Source of the DNA: Actinocorallia aurantiaca
GTDB taxonomy: Bacteria; Actinomycetota; Actinomycetes; Streptosporangiales; Streptosporangiaceae
Length of the DNA stretch: 64,000 bases
Reading direction: 5' to 3'
Assembly (NCBI RefSeq): GCF_039533685.1
Contig: NZ_BAAATZ010000002.1
Coordinates: forward strand, 310,001-374,000
Both the position numbers and the translations under genes were made by a program. Position 1 is the first letter of the stretch, and every line of letters begins with the position of its first letter. Positions 40,701 to 48,826 of the stretch are shown here, one piece after another. The notes under the pieces were generated by a model, which did not search any database, was not told the DNA's origin, and was given only the letters and a program-made list of their open reading frames with translations.

Positions 40701-40745
40701 AGTAGCACAGTCGTGTTACTTCGGAAGCTAGCACGGGTGTGCTAG
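40701..40745. promoter_or_regulatory. Two tandem TetR operators between divergent genes
   Basis: Inverted repeats agtagcac-agtc-gtgttact (40701 to 40720, one mismatch) and ctagcac-gggt-gtgctag (40728 to 40745, perfect) share the core TAGCAC-N4-GTGYTA, with centres 26 bp apart. They lie between the membrane protein start (40688) and the tetR start (40755), so one repressor dimer pair could shut off both. Confidence 0.7.
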
Positions 40746-40754
40746 AAAGAACAC

Positions 40755-41327
40755 GTGCCGAGAGCCGTCGATCCCGAGCAGCGCCGTCAGGACGTCGTGG
40801 CAGCCGTGTGCCGGGTGATCCTCCGCGACGGCCTGGATCGGGCTTCCGTCCGTCAGGTCGCCGCCGAAGCCGAGCTGTCGATGGGCTCGCTCCGCCATTA
40901 CTTCGCCACGCAGGCCGACCTGATGGCTTTCACGCTCCGTGCCGTCATCGCGGGAGTCGACAAGCGCATCTCCGCGCTCCCCGATTCGCCCGACCCGCTC
41001 AGCCGCGCCGTTCTGGTCCTGGCCGAACTGCTACCGCTCGACGAGGAACGTCTCACCGAACACCGCATCTGGCTGGCCTTCACGGCCCGCGCCATGGTCG
41101 ACCCGGATCTGGCCGCCCTCTGTGACGAGAGCCGCACCGCCCTCCGCAATGGCTGCCGCTCCCTACTGGAGCCGCTGACCACCGGCAACCTGGACCGTGA
41201 GACCGACCGCCTCCACGCTCTCGTCGACGGCCTGGCCATCCACGCCGCCCTGCACCCGGAGTCCTACCCGCCCCACTATCTGCACGAAATCCTCCACACC
41301 CACATGTCCACCCTCCCCAAGGTCTGA
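40755..41327 (+). CDS. TetR/AcrR family regulator
   Basis: A 190-residue repressor. The helix-turn-helix is DPEQRRQDVVAAVCRVILRD ... ASVRQVAAEAELSMGSLRHYFATQADLMAF; the SMGSLRHYF recognition helix is of the BetI-like type. The rest is an all-helical ligand domain. It starts at GTG 40755 with only a weak GAAAGA before it. Divergent from the membrane protein gene, with two matched palindromes in the 66-bp gap, so autoregulation and control of the neighbour are likely. The ligand is unknown. Confidence 0.88.
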   Translation: MPRAVDPEQRRQDVVAAVCRVILRDGLDRASVRQVAAEAELSMGSLRHYFATQADLMAFTLRAVIAGVDKRISALPDSPDPLSRAVLVLAELLPLDEERLTEHRIWLAFTARAMVDPDLAALCDESRTALRNGCRSLLEPLTTGNLDRETDRLHALVDGLAIHAALHPESYPPHYLHEILHTHMSTLPKV

Positions 41328-41382
41328 CCGGGAGCGCGCCGATGATCGGAAGTTCAAGGCTCGCCGGTCCCGGCCCCAGGGC

Positions 41383-42492
41383 CTAGTCCCGGGGCGGGGG
41401 CGGCGGGACGGCGGGTTCGCCCTTTCCGGTGCGCACCGCGGAGAGGGCCTGGTCGGGGTCGACGCCGGTGAACATCATGAGGTCCAGGACGACCATGCGG
41501 GCGGCCATGACGGCGGTGGCGTGGAAGGGGTGCGGGGCGGGCGCTTCGCCGGCGAGGGGGCGGACGGTGTCCAGCGCGCGGTCGACGGAGGCCTGGCGGG
41601 CCTCCCGGCTGTCGGGGTGGGCGGCCAGTTCGTGGAGCGCCTCGGCCAGGCCGCGTACGACCGGTGCGAAGCGCTCGCGTTCGGGGGCGGCGAGGGAGAG
41701 CGCCGCGCGGGTGAGCAGCATGCAGCTGACGTAGAGGAGGTTGAGGAGGCTCGCGTTCTCGCTCGCCGACCGCACCCGCCCGATCAGGGGACGCCGGGCG
41801 GGCACCCGCTGGGCGATGCGGCGGCTGAAGGTCCGGGCCTGTGCGAGTTCGGCGAGCCGGCCGCTCTCCTCCCACAACCGGTCCCTGGCCTGCCGGACGG
41901 CGTCCTCGTCGTCGTTCTCCAGCGCGAGGGCCGCCGCGTCCAGGCCGTCCGCCAGTTCGGCGAGCGTCGCCGACACCGCCCGGCGCAGCAGCCGGACCGG
42001 GTCCGGCGGGAACAGGAACTGGACGATCAGGATCGCGACGCCCGCTCCGACCAGCGCGTCGACGAGCCGCTGCCATCCCGCCGCGCCGCCCGCGAAGACG
42101 ACGGTGAGGATCGCGGACGCGGCCGACTGGACCATGATGATGCGGACGGCCCGCAGCGCGGCCGCGGCCATCATCGCCACGAACACCGACACCGGCAGCG
42201 CCCACAGGCTCTGCCCCAGCACCAGGATGACGAGGTCCCCCGCCAGGATCCCCACCACGACCCCGAACAGCAGCCGCACGGCCGTCGTCCCGCGCTCCCC
42301 CCGTGCCGCCGTCAGCGCCACGACGGCCGAGATGGGCGCGAAGAACGGTCTGGGGTGTCCGAACACGCGCACCGCGACGATCCACGCGACGGTCACGGCG
42401 AGCGTCGCCTGGACCACGGTCCAGGCGTTGGCGTCCATCCGCCGCAGTGCCGACGCCCCCGCGTTCCGCCCCCACCGGAACACCCTCCCCAC
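41383..42492 (-). CDS. FUSC family membrane protein (aromatic-acid exporter-like)
   Basis: A 369-residue protein with an N-terminal bundle of about six helices: VVQATLAVTVAWIVAVRVF, FAPISAVVALTAARG, TTAVRLLFGVVVGILAGDLVILVL, the region up to SAASAILTVVFAG and GAGVAILIVQFLFPPDP. The FFAPISAVVAL ... RGERG ... R-x2-G pattern is the FUSC/ArAE signature. The C-terminal 200 residues are a soluble helical domain. Relatives export aromatic acids or small toxic compounds. Start GTG 42492, or GTG 42483. A stand-alone gene, convergent with the tetR at 40755. Confidence 0.85.
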   Translation of the reverse strand: MGRVFRWGRNAGASALRRMDANAWTVVQATLAVTVAWIVAVRVFGHPRPFFAPISAVVALTAARGERGTTAVRLLFGVVVGILAGDLVILVLGQSLWALPVSVFVAMMAAAALRAVRIIMVQSAASAILTVVFAGGAAGWQRLVDALVGAGVAILIVQFLFPPDPVRLLRRAVSATLAELADGLDAAALALENDDEDAVRQARDRLWEESGRLAELAQARTFSRRIAQRVPARRPLIGRVRSASENASLLNLLYVSCMLLTRAALSLAAPERERFAPVVRGLAEALHELAAHPDSREARQASVDRALDTVRPLAGEAPAPHPFHATAVMAARMVVLDLMMFTGVDPDQALSAVRTGKGEPAVPPPPPRD

Positions 42493-42632
42493 GACTCACC
42501 CCCGACCCTCCCGTACCCGCCCGGGACGAAAAGGCACGGAAGTGAACGGCGCCCGACCTGGCTGATCGGTACGAATAATGCGGGATGGGGTCTCGTGTTA
42601 GCCTCGGCCGCGATCGTCCAGAACGGGAGGCC

Positions 42633-42845
42633 GTGATCTTCACCTACGAGTTCGCCACCCTGGAGTGGCTGTGGGACGGGGGCTCCATCCGGGTCAACCT
42701 CCCCGGCGACCAGGAACGCATGTTCTCCGGCGGCTACAACGAGGTCGTCTCCATCCTCTCCGACCTCGGAGGCCAGGGCTGGGACGTGGCGACCTGCGCG
42801 GCCGGCGGCAACTGGCTCTTCTGGACCCTGCGCCGGCAGCGCTGA
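42633..42845 (+). CDS. Small DUF4177-like protein
   Basis: A 70-residue protein from GTG 42633 directly after GGGAGG; an ATG at 42585 would add 16 less convincing residues. FTYEFATLEWLWDGG followed by SILSDLGGQGWDVATCAAGG and a final WTLRRQR matches the short strand-helix-strand pattern (x-L-N-x2-G-x2-GW-x2-V) of the DUF4177 family, whose role is unknown. Cytoplasmic. A strong terminator separates it from the convergent cyclotransferase-like gene. Confidence 0.7.
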   Translation: MIFTYEFATLEWLWDGGSIRVNLPGDQERMFSGGYNEVVSILSDLGGQGWDVATCAAGGNWLFWTLRRQR

Positions 42846-42866
42846 CCCTCCGCCCGCGGATGACTC

Positions 42867-42903
42867 CGCTCCCGGGCCGGCGTCGTCCGCCGGCCCGGGA
42901 GCG
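42867..42903. terminator. Bidirectional hairpin terminator
   Basis: cgctcccgggccggc (42867 to 42881) pairs perfectly with gccggcccgggagcg (42889 to 42903), a 15-bp stem between convergent genes. Confidence 0.8.
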
Positions 42904-42928
42904 GCCGGGGCGTGCCCGGAGCGCGGGC

Positions 42929-43426
42929 TCATCCCCGGTGCGCCGGCCCGCGGTCCTGGTAGCGCTGGCGCCACGTGGTGCAGCGGTTGACGTAGTCCTG
43001 CAGGTGGAAGCGCGCGAACTCGTCGGGGGACCACGGGTCGGGGAGGGTCTCGGCGCCCAGGGCGCAGACGTAGGCCCAGCCGCGGCGGCCTCCGGTGAGG
43101 TCGAGGGGGCACAGGTCGTAGCCGGGGTCCTCGAAGGCGTCCAGGAGCCGCCACTCGTGCGGGCTGAGGTCGGTGAGGAGGTAGCCGGACGCCGAGGCGA
43201 TGGCGGGGACCAGCCCGGGGTAGACGCGGTTGGGGAGGGTCGTGGTCTTCCAGCCGGGGGCCTGGGCCGGGCTGTGCGCGGGCACCCTTTCGAAGAGGGC
43301 GAGGAGGACCTCGGGGAACTGGAGGCTGCCGTAGGCGAACAGGACGTCCGGGCGTACCGCCAGGCGGTCCTCGGGTGCGGCGGGCTGCGCGTCCTGGCGG
43401 GATGGATATGGGTCGGTGTACGACAT
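42929..43426 (-). CDS. Gamma-glutamylcyclotransferase-like (AIG2/GGACT) protein
   Basis: A 165-residue protein with the cyclotransferase fold: the substrate-binding loop FAYGSLQFPEVL (about residue 30), WKTTTLPNRVYPGLVPA, and the catalytic Glu in LLDAFEDPGYD. Such enzymes cyclise gamma-glutamyl groups to 5-oxoproline or act on gamma-glutamylamines. The ATG at 43426 is preferred because GAGAAGG lies 6 nt upstream; a GTG at 43444 would add six residues. A C-terminal segment, FHLQDYVNRCTTWRQRYQ, extends the usual family length. Confidence 0.82.
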   Translation of the reverse strand: MSYTDPYPSRQDAQPAAPEDRLAVRPDVLFAYGSLQFPEVLLALFERVPAHSPAQAPGWKTTTLPNRVYPGLVPAIASASGYLLTDLSPHEWRLLDAFEDPGYDLCPLDLTGGRRGWAYVCALGAETLPDPWSPDEFARFHLQDYVNRCTTWRQRYQDRGPAHRG

Positions 43427-43647
43427 GGGGACCTTCTCGATCACCTTGGCGTCGGCTCCGGCAGGCGCGGCGTACCGGTGGATGCCTGCCGGGTGGGCCC
43501 ACGGAGAGGAGCGTGGCGCTTAGATGGGTGCTGCGGTCGGTGAGGGGTCGATCGCGATCTTATCGTCCTTCCGACGCCCCGGAGGTGTGCGGTCTCGGCG
43601 TTCGGGAAGGGCGGCGCCTCTCGCGGCGGCCGCCGCGAGGCCCCGGT

Positions 43648-44259
43648 TCAGGGGGTCTCGCCGGGTCCGGGGGAGGGCGACGGGCGTCGGGTCACCGACC
43701 GGCACAGGTCGCCCAGTTCGTCGACCACGGCGTCGAGGGGGGCCGAGGTGCGCTTGGCCTGGGCGATGACGAGCGCGCCTTCGAGGGCGCCGACGACGAG
43801 GACCGCCACGGACTCGGCCCGCCGCCGCTCGGCCCCGTCGGAGACGAGCTTGTCGGCGATCAGGCCGCACCAGGTCTCGAACGCCTCTCCGGCGACGTCG
43901 CGGGCGGTCCGCTCGGTGCCGAGGGCCGCCGCGACGATCGGGCAGCCCACGGCGTAGTCGCCGGCTTCGAGACCGCGGCGCCACAGGCCGGTCAGCGCGC
44001 GCAGGGCGCCCGGCGTGTCCGAGGCCTCGAGCACGCCGGCCATCGAGGCGCTCAGGTGGTCCGCGGCGCTGCGGGTGGCCTCTTCGACGAGCTGGGGCCT
44101 GCCTCCGGGGAAGTGGTGGTAGACCGAGCCGCGCGGCGCGCCGCTGTCGGCCAGCACGTCCGCGAACGAGGTCGCGGCGACGCCGCGCCGCCGGATCAGC
44201 CTGATCGCGCTGCGGATCATCGCGGCCCGGGGGCCGTCCGGGTCTCTGCGTCTCGCCAT
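43648..44259 (-). CDS. TetR/AcrR family regulator (LmrA/YxaF-like)
   Basis: A 203-residue repressor. The DNA-binding part is PRAAMIRSAIRLIRRRGVAA ... SFADVLADSGAPRGSVYHHF, with the RGSVYHHFPGGR turn typical of LmrA/YxaF-type TetR proteins. The ligand domain includes CPIVAAALG. It is divergent from the thioesterase gene at 44351, and a perfect 20-bp palindrome (44286 to 44305) lies between, so it should repress that gene and itself. The ligand may be an acyl compound if it controls the thioesterase. The ATG at 44259 is the first that gives the standard N-terminus. Confidence 0.9.
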   Translation of the reverse strand: MARRRDPDGPRAAMIRSAIRLIRRRGVAATSFADVLADSGAPRGSVYHHFPGGRPQLVEEATRSAADHLSASMAGVLEASDTPGALRALTGLWRRGLEAGDYAVGCPIVAAALGTERTARDVAGEAFETWCGLIADKLVSDGAERRRAESVAVLVVGALEGALVIAQAKRTSAPLDAVVDELGDLCRSVTRRPSPSPGPGETP

Positions 44260-44285
44260 TCCGTATTCCCCACGGTGTCGATTCC

Positions 44286-44305
44286 TATGTATGTTGACAT
44301 ACATA
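44286..44305. promoter_or_regulatory. Perfect TetR operator palindrome
   Basis: tatgtatg-ttga-catacata is a perfect 8-4-8 inverted repeat that includes a TTGACA -35-like hexamer on the plus strand. It lies 27 bp before the tetR ATG and 46 bp before the thioesterase ATG. Confidence 0.75.
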
Positions 44306-44350
44306 AGTCCGGTATGGGCAGAACCGCCTGTCCTCCCACAAGGAGAGAGC

Positions 44351-45172
44351 ATGACCGAGATCGCTGCTCCGCCCCACCGCTTCGACGCGGCGGTCGCGCT
44401 CGTCCCCGCCGCCGACGGCCTCGTACGGGGCCGGACCCTGCCCGCGTACGCGAACATGGTCGGCCCCTTCGGCGGCGTCACCGCGGCCGCCTTCGTGCGG
44501 GCCGTGCAGCAGCACCCGGACCGGCTCGGCGACCCGATCTCCCTCACCGTCAACTACGCCGCCCCCATCGCCGACGGCGACTTCGACATCACCGCGCGGA
44601 TCATGCGGACCAACCGCAGCAACCAGCACTGGACGCTCGAACTGGCCCAGGAAGGCGAGGTCAAGACCACCGCCACCGCGGTGTTCGGCATCCGCCGCGA
44701 CACGTGGTCGGACACCGAGACCGACATGCCGTCGGTCCCGTCGCCGGACGCCGTCCCCCTCCAGGACCTCCCGGACTTCATCGCCTGGGCCCGCAACTAC
44801 GAGATGCGCTTCGTGGAGGGGGCCATCCCGGACGAGACCTCCGGCGAGCACCCGGATTCGACCACCACGCTGTGGGTGCGCGACGCTCCGGCCCGGCCCC
44901 TCGACTTCCCGGCCCTGACGTCCCTGTGCGACGTGTTCTACCCGCGGGTGTTCCTGCGGCGCGGCCAGTACATGGCGGCGGGCACCGTCTCCCTCACCGT
45001 GTACTTCCACGCCGACGCCGAGGAGATCGCCGCCCAGGGGGACGAGTACGTCCTGGGCACCGCCCGCAGCCGGCGCTTCTCGCGCGGCTACTTCGACCAG
45101 ACCGCCCAGATGTGGGGCCGCGACGGCACCCTGCTGGCCTCCACTCACCAGCTGGTCTACTTCAAGGGCTGA
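44351..45172 (+). CDS. Acyl-CoA thioesterase family protein (TesB-like hotdog)
   Basis: A 273-residue protein with two hotdog repeats. The first has GPFGGVTAAAFVRAVQQHP, the glycine-rich turn and helix typical of TesB-like thioesterases, then LTVNYAAPIADGDFDITARI. The second is seen as SLTVYFHADAEEI and ends with a strand near STHQLVYFK. It would hydrolyse acyl-CoA thioesters in the cytoplasm. ATG 44351 has AGGAG just upstream. The gene is convergent with the aldolase gene, overlapping by 16 bp, and its own TetR is divergent. A role in clearing CoA esters from the neighbouring catabolic pathway is inference. Confidence 0.82.
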   Translation: MTEIAAPPHRFDAAVALVPAADGLVRGRTLPAYANMVGPFGGVTAAAFVRAVQQHPDRLGDPISLTVNYAAPIADGDFDITARIMRTNRSNQHWTLELAQEGEVKTTATAVFGIRRDTWSDTETDMPSVPSPDAVPLQDLPDFIAWARNYEMRFVEGAIPDETSGEHPDSTTTLWVRDAPARPLDFPALTSLCDVFYPRVFLRRGQYMAAGTVSLTVYFHADAEEIAAQGDEYVLGTARSRRFSRGYFDQTAQMWGRDGTLLASTHQLVYFKG

Positions 45173-46197
45173 CCTTCCGGCTTCGCGGCGGCCTGAAGGT
45201 CGAGGGCGATGTCGATGATCATGTCCTCCTGGCCGCCGACCAGGTTCCGGCGGCCGACCTCGAGGAGGATCGTGCGGACGTCGACGCCGTAGCGGGCGGA
45301 GGCGGTCTCGGCGTGGCGCAGGAAGCTGGAGTAGACGCCGGCGTAGCCGAGGGTCAGGGTCTCGCGGTCGACCTGGACGGGACGGTCCTGAAGGGGGCGC
45401 ACCAGGTCGTCGGCGGCGTCCTGCAGGGCGAACAGGTCGCAGCCGTGCTTCCAGCCCTGGAGGTCGGCGACGGCGATGAACGGCTCGATGGGGCAGTTGC
45501 CGGCGCCCGCGCCGTGGCCCGCCAGGGACGCGTCGACGCGGGTGACGCCCTCCTCGACGGCGACGACGGAGTTCGCGACGGCCAGGGAGAGGTTCTGGTG
45601 GGCGTGGATGCCGATCTGCGTCCCGGGGTCGAGGACGTCGCGGTAGGCGCGGACGCGGTCGCGCACCCCGTCCATGGTCAGGCGGCCGCCGGAGTCGGTG
45701 ACGTAGACGCAGTGCGCTCCGTAGGACTCCATCAGCTTGGCCTGCTCGGCGAGCTTCTCGGCGGGCGCCATGTGGCTCATCATCAGGAAGCCGGACACGT
45801 CCATGCCGAGTTCTCGGGCCGCGGTGATGTGCTGGGCGGAGACGTCGGCCTCGGTGCAGTGGGTGGCGACGCGGACGGAGCGCACGCCCAGGGAGTGGGC
45901 GTGCTTCAGTTCCTTGATGGTGCCGATGCCCGGCAGCAGCAGGGTGGTGAGCACGGCGTCGCGGACGTTGTCGGCGGCGGCCTCGATCCACTCCCAGTCG
46001 GTGTTGCTGCCGGGGCCGTAGTTGAGGCTTCCGCCCGCGAGGCCGTCCCCGTGGGCGACCTCGATGGCGTCGACTCCGGCCGCGTCGAGCGCGGCGACGA
46101 TCTTCGCGACGTTCTCGGGGTCGATGCGGTGCCGGACGGCGTGCATGCCGTCGCGGAGGGTGACGTCCTGGACGTACAGGTTCGGCTGGGCGTTCAT
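45157..46197 (-). CDS. 4-hydroxy-2-oxovalerate aldolase
   Basis: A 346-residue metal-dependent pyruvate aldolase of the DmpG/MhpE/HsaF family, cleaving 4-hydroxy-2-oxoacids to pyruvate and an aldehyde. It has the N-terminal DVTLRDGMHAVRHRI with the metal-binding Asp and catalytic Arg, VATHCTEADVSAQH, the metal His pair in GIHAHQNLSLAVANS (about residue 200), and the C-terminal DmpG communication domain that docks the dehydrogenase for aldehyde channelling (LRHAETASARYGVD). It overlaps the upstream dehydrogenase gene by 4 bp, consistent with a stable complex. Mhp (phenylpropionate) and Hsa (steroid) pathways cannot be told apart here. Confidence 0.94.
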   Translation of the reverse strand: MNAQPNLYVQDVTLRDGMHAVRHRIDPENVAKIVAALDAAGVDAIEVAHGDGLAGGSLNYGPGSNTDWEWIEAAADNVRDAVLTTLLLPGIGTIKELKHAHSLGVRSVRVATHCTEADVSAQHITAARELGMDVSGFLMMSHMAPAEKLAEQAKLMESYGAHCVYVTDSGGRLTMDGVRDRVRAYRDVLDPGTQIGIHAHQNLSLAVANSVVAVEEGVTRVDASLAGHGAGAGNCPIEPFIAVADLQGWKHGCDLFALQDAADDLVRPLQDRPVQVDRETLTLGYAGVYSSFLRHAETASARYGVDVRTILLEVGRRNLVGGQEDMIIDIALDLQAAAKPEGQPLK

Positions 46198-47138
46198 CGG
46201 GCGGCTCCTGCGGCGATGCTCTCGGCGACGCGGAGAGCGGCGGAGGTCATGATGTCGAGGTTCCCGGCGTAGGCGGGCAGGTAGTGGGCGGCTCCCGCGA
46301 CCTCCAGGAACACCGCCACCCTGGTGGTCACGGCCGTCAGGGGGCCGCCGTCGGGGAGCAGGGTGTGCACGGGCTCGTCCTCGGCGACCGGGGTGAACTG
46401 CACCTCCTGCTTGAGCCGGTAGCCGGGCACGTACTGGTTCACCTCGGCGACCATCTTCTCGACGGACGCGCGGATCTCGTCGTGGTCCGCGTCGCCGATC
46501 AGGCAGAAGACGGTGTCCCGCATGATCATCGGAGGTTCGGCGGGGTTGAGGATGATGACGGCCTTGCCGCGTCCGGCGCCGCCGACGGCCTCGATCGCCT
46601 GGGAGGTGGTCTCGGTGAACTCGTCGATGTTGGCGCGGGTGCCGGGGCCCGCCGACTTCGAGGAGATGGAGGCGACGATCTCGGCGTAGGCGACCGGGGT
46701 GACGCGGGAGACGGCGTTCACGATCGGGATCGTCGCCTGCCCGCCACAGGTCACCATGTTGAGGTTCCCCGCCCCGTCCCGCAGGTGCTCCTCGAGGTTG
46801 ACCGGCGGGACGACGTACGGGCCGATCGCCGCGGGGGTCAGGTCGATCAGCTTCTTGCCGTGGGGGGCGAGCCTGGCGGCGTTGACCTTGTGGGCTCCGG
46901 CGGACGTCGCGTCGAAGACGATCTCGATCTCGTCGAAGCCGTCCATCGCGATCAGCCCGTCGACGCCCTCGTGGGTGGTCGGGACCTTCATCCGGCGGGC
47001 GCGCGCCAGGCCGTCGGAGTCGGGGTCGATGCCGACCATCGCCCCCATCTCCAGCGTCTTCGACAGGCGGATCACCTTGATCATCAGGTCGGTCCCGATG
47101 TTGCCGGAGCCGATCACCGCCACTTTCGTCTTCTTCAT
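46194..47138 (-). CDS. Acetaldehyde dehydrogenase (acetylating)
   Basis: A 314-residue partner of the aldolase that oxidises the released aldehyde to an acyl-CoA with NAD and CoA. Rossmann motif VAVIGSGNIGTDL at residues 7 to 19, nucleophilic Cys131 in NMVTCGGQATIP, and the family pattern VDEFTETTSQAIEAVGGAGR-like NIDEFTETTS. Length matches DmpF, MhpF and HsaG. It overlaps both neighbours by 4 bp (ATGA), so it is translated together with the hydratase and aldolase. Confidence 0.95.
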   Translation of the reverse strand: MKKTKVAVIGSGNIGTDLMIKVIRLSKTLEMGAMVGIDPDSDGLARARRMKVPTTHEGVDGLIAMDGFDEIEIVFDATSAGAHKVNAARLAPHGKKLIDLTPAAIGPYVVPPVNLEEHLRDGAGNLNMVTCGGQATIPIVNAVSRVTPVAYAEIVASISSKSAGPGTRANIDEFTETTSQAIEAVGGAGRGKAVIILNPAEPPMIMRDTVFCLIGDADHDEIRASVEKMVAEVNQYVPGYRLKQEVQFTPVAEDEPVHTLLPDGGPLTAVTTRVAVFLEVAGAAHYLPAYAGNLDIMTSAALRVAESIAAGAAR

Positions 47139-47953
47139 CGGGCCTCCTTGGAGAACGTCGCGGTCACGGAGCCGAGCGAGGTCAGCTCCATGCGGATCAC
47201 GGAGCCGGGAGGGGCGGGGACCATCGGGCCGAGCGCGCCGGAGAGCACGACCTGCCCGGCCCGCAGGGGGGAGCCGAACGCGCGGGCGGTCCGGGCGAGC
47301 CAGGCCAGCGCCGCGAGCGGGTCGCCGAGGCAGGCCGCGCCGTTCCCCTCGGAGACGAGCACGCCGTCGGCGTAGAGCTTCATCCCGACGTCGACCGGTT
47401 CGAACTCCTCCAGGGTCAGCCGCCGGTCGCCGAGCACGTACAGGGCGCTGGAGCCGTTGTCCGCGACCGTGTCGGTGATCTTGATGTCCCAGTCCGCGAT
47501 CCGGCTGTCGACGATCTCCAGCGCGGCCACCGCGTGGGACACCGCCGCGCGCACGTCGTCGACGCCGGAGATCTCGTGGTCGAGGTCGGCGCCGAGGACG
47601 AACGCGATCTCGGCCTCGGCCTTCGGCTGGAGCAGCCGCCCGCCGGGCACCTCGTCCAGGGAGGTGACGTCCATGTCCTCGAAGAGCACCCCGAGGTCGG
47701 GCTGGTCGACGCCCAGCTGCCGCTGCACGGCGGGGGAGGTGAGGCCGATCTTCCGGCCGGCGATCCGGGCCCCGGCGGCGAGCCGGTTCTCGGTGAGCCT
47801 CCGCTGGACGGCGTAGGCGAGTTCGATGTCGGTCTCGCCGAGCAGGTCGCGGACCGGGGCGCAGGGCGTGCGGGAGGCCTCCGCGGCCTCCAGCCGCGCC
47901 GCTGCGGCGGCCACGGCCGCTTCGCGGTCCAGGGGGTCGTTCGGTGTCATCAC
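47135..47953 (-). CDS. 2-oxopent-4-enoate-type hydratase
   Basis: A 272-residue member of the fumarylacetoacetase-like hydratase family (MhpD/DmpE/HsaE) that adds water to 2-hydroxypenta-2,4-dienoate to give 4-hydroxy-2-oxovalerate, the substrate of the aldolase. Visible are RIAGRKIGLTSPAVQRQLGV with the substrate-binding Lys, QPKAEAEIAFVLG with the two metal-binding Glu residues, and LEIVDSRIADW with a third ligand. First gene of the three-gene operon; an IclR gene lies upstream and a perfect IclR-type palindrome lies 64 bp before the ATG. Confidence 0.94.
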   Translation of the reverse strand: MMTPNDPLDREAAVAAAAARLEAAEASRTPCAPVRDLLGETDIELAYAVQRRLTENRLAAGARIAGRKIGLTSPAVQRQLGVDQPDLGVLFEDMDVTSLDEVPGGRLLQPKAEAEIAFVLGADLDHEISGVDDVRAAVSHAVAALEIVDSRIADWDIKITDTVADNGSSALYVLGDRRLTLEEFEPVDVGMKLYADGVLVSEGNGAACLGDPLAALAWLARTARAFGSPLRAGQVVLSGALGPMVPAPPGSVIRMELTSLGSVTATFSKEAR

Positions 47954-48016
47954 AGTTCCTCGCGTCGGGCTGATGACAGAACGATCGCCCAGGTCACGGG
48001 CTCACAGCCACCCGAA

Positions 48017-48035
48017 CGTTCCACTCAGTGGAACG
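48017..48035. promoter_or_regulatory. Perfect inverted repeat, probable IclR operator
   Basis: cgttccac-tca-gtggaacg has perfect 8-bp arms and lies between the IclR gene (stop at 48050) and the hydratase start (47953). The position, 64 bp upstream of the start codon, suits repression or activation of the catabolic operon. Confidence 0.65.
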
Positions 48036-48049
48036 CCGGTCGAAGCGCT

Positions 48050-48826
48050 TCAGTCCTTCTGGACGAGCGCGGCCCGCCGGGCGAGCGTCCCGGCGATCCC
48101 GGCCGCGGCGGCCTTCACCACCGCCGCGTGGGCCTCCGGCCGGAACCGGGTCACCGGCCCGGTGACGCTGACCGCGGCGATCGGCCGGTCCGCCGGATCG
48201 AGCACCGGAGCGGCCACGCAGACGATGCCGACCGCGGACTCCTCCAGCTCGAAGGCGACGCCCGTCTCGGCCGCGCGCTCCAGCTGCCGGCGCAGCAGGC
48301 CGGGCGCGGTGACCGTCCGGGGCGTCCTGCGGGCCAGCCCCTCGGCCAGGACCCGCTCCAGCAGGTCGGGCGGGGAGAGCGCCAGCAGGGCCTTGCCGAT
48401 CGCGGTGCAGTACAGGGGCATCCGGCCGCCGATCCGGGACGGGGAGACCGCCTGCCGGTGCCCGCCGATCTTGGACACGTAGACGACCTCGGTCCCCTCG
48501 AGCACCCCGAGATGGACGGTTTCGTGCGTGCGTTCGTAGAGGTCCTCCATGAAGGGGGTGGCGACCTCGATCAAACCCCTCTCGACCGAGGCGCGCATGC
48601 CCAGCTGGAAGACCTGCCCGCTCAGCCGGTACCCGTCGCCCGTCCGGTCGAGCAGACGCACCTCGACCATGCCTGCGAGGACGCGGTGCAGCGTCCCCTT
48701 GGGGATTCCCGTCCTGCGCCCCAGTTCGGCGAGGCCGACCCCGTGGTCGTCGGCGGTGAAGGCGTAGAGCACGGCCGCGACCTTGCCGAGCACGGACCTG
48801 GTGTCCACCTTGGGTTCACGGGTCAT
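48050..48826 (-). CDS. IclR family transcriptional regulator
   Basis: A 258-residue regulator. The N-terminal winged helix is VLGKVAAVLYAFTADDHGVG ... LAELGRRTGIPKGTLHRVLAGM, and the effector domain has VYVSKIGGHRQAV, LYCTAIGKALLA and SVTGPVTRF, the signature stretches of IclR ligand domains. The ATG at 48826 fits the family start; the frame upstream is not family-like. Located upstream and in the same direction as the hydratase/dehydrogenase/aldolase operon, with a palindrome between, so it likely controls it in response to an aromatic or oxo-acid effector. Confidence 0.92.
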   Translation of the reverse strand: MTREPKVDTRSVLGKVAAVLYAFTADDHGVGLAELGRRTGIPKGTLHRVLAGMVEVRLLDRTGDGYRLSGQVFQLGMRASVERGLIEVATPFMEDLYERTHETVHLGVLEGTEVVYVSKIGGHRQAVSPSRIGGRMPLYCTAIGKALLALSPPDLLERVLAEGLARRTPRTVTAPGLLRRQLERAAETGVAFELEESAVGIVCVAAPVLDPADRPIAAVSVTGPVTRFRPEAHAAVVKAAAAGIAGTLARRAALVQKD

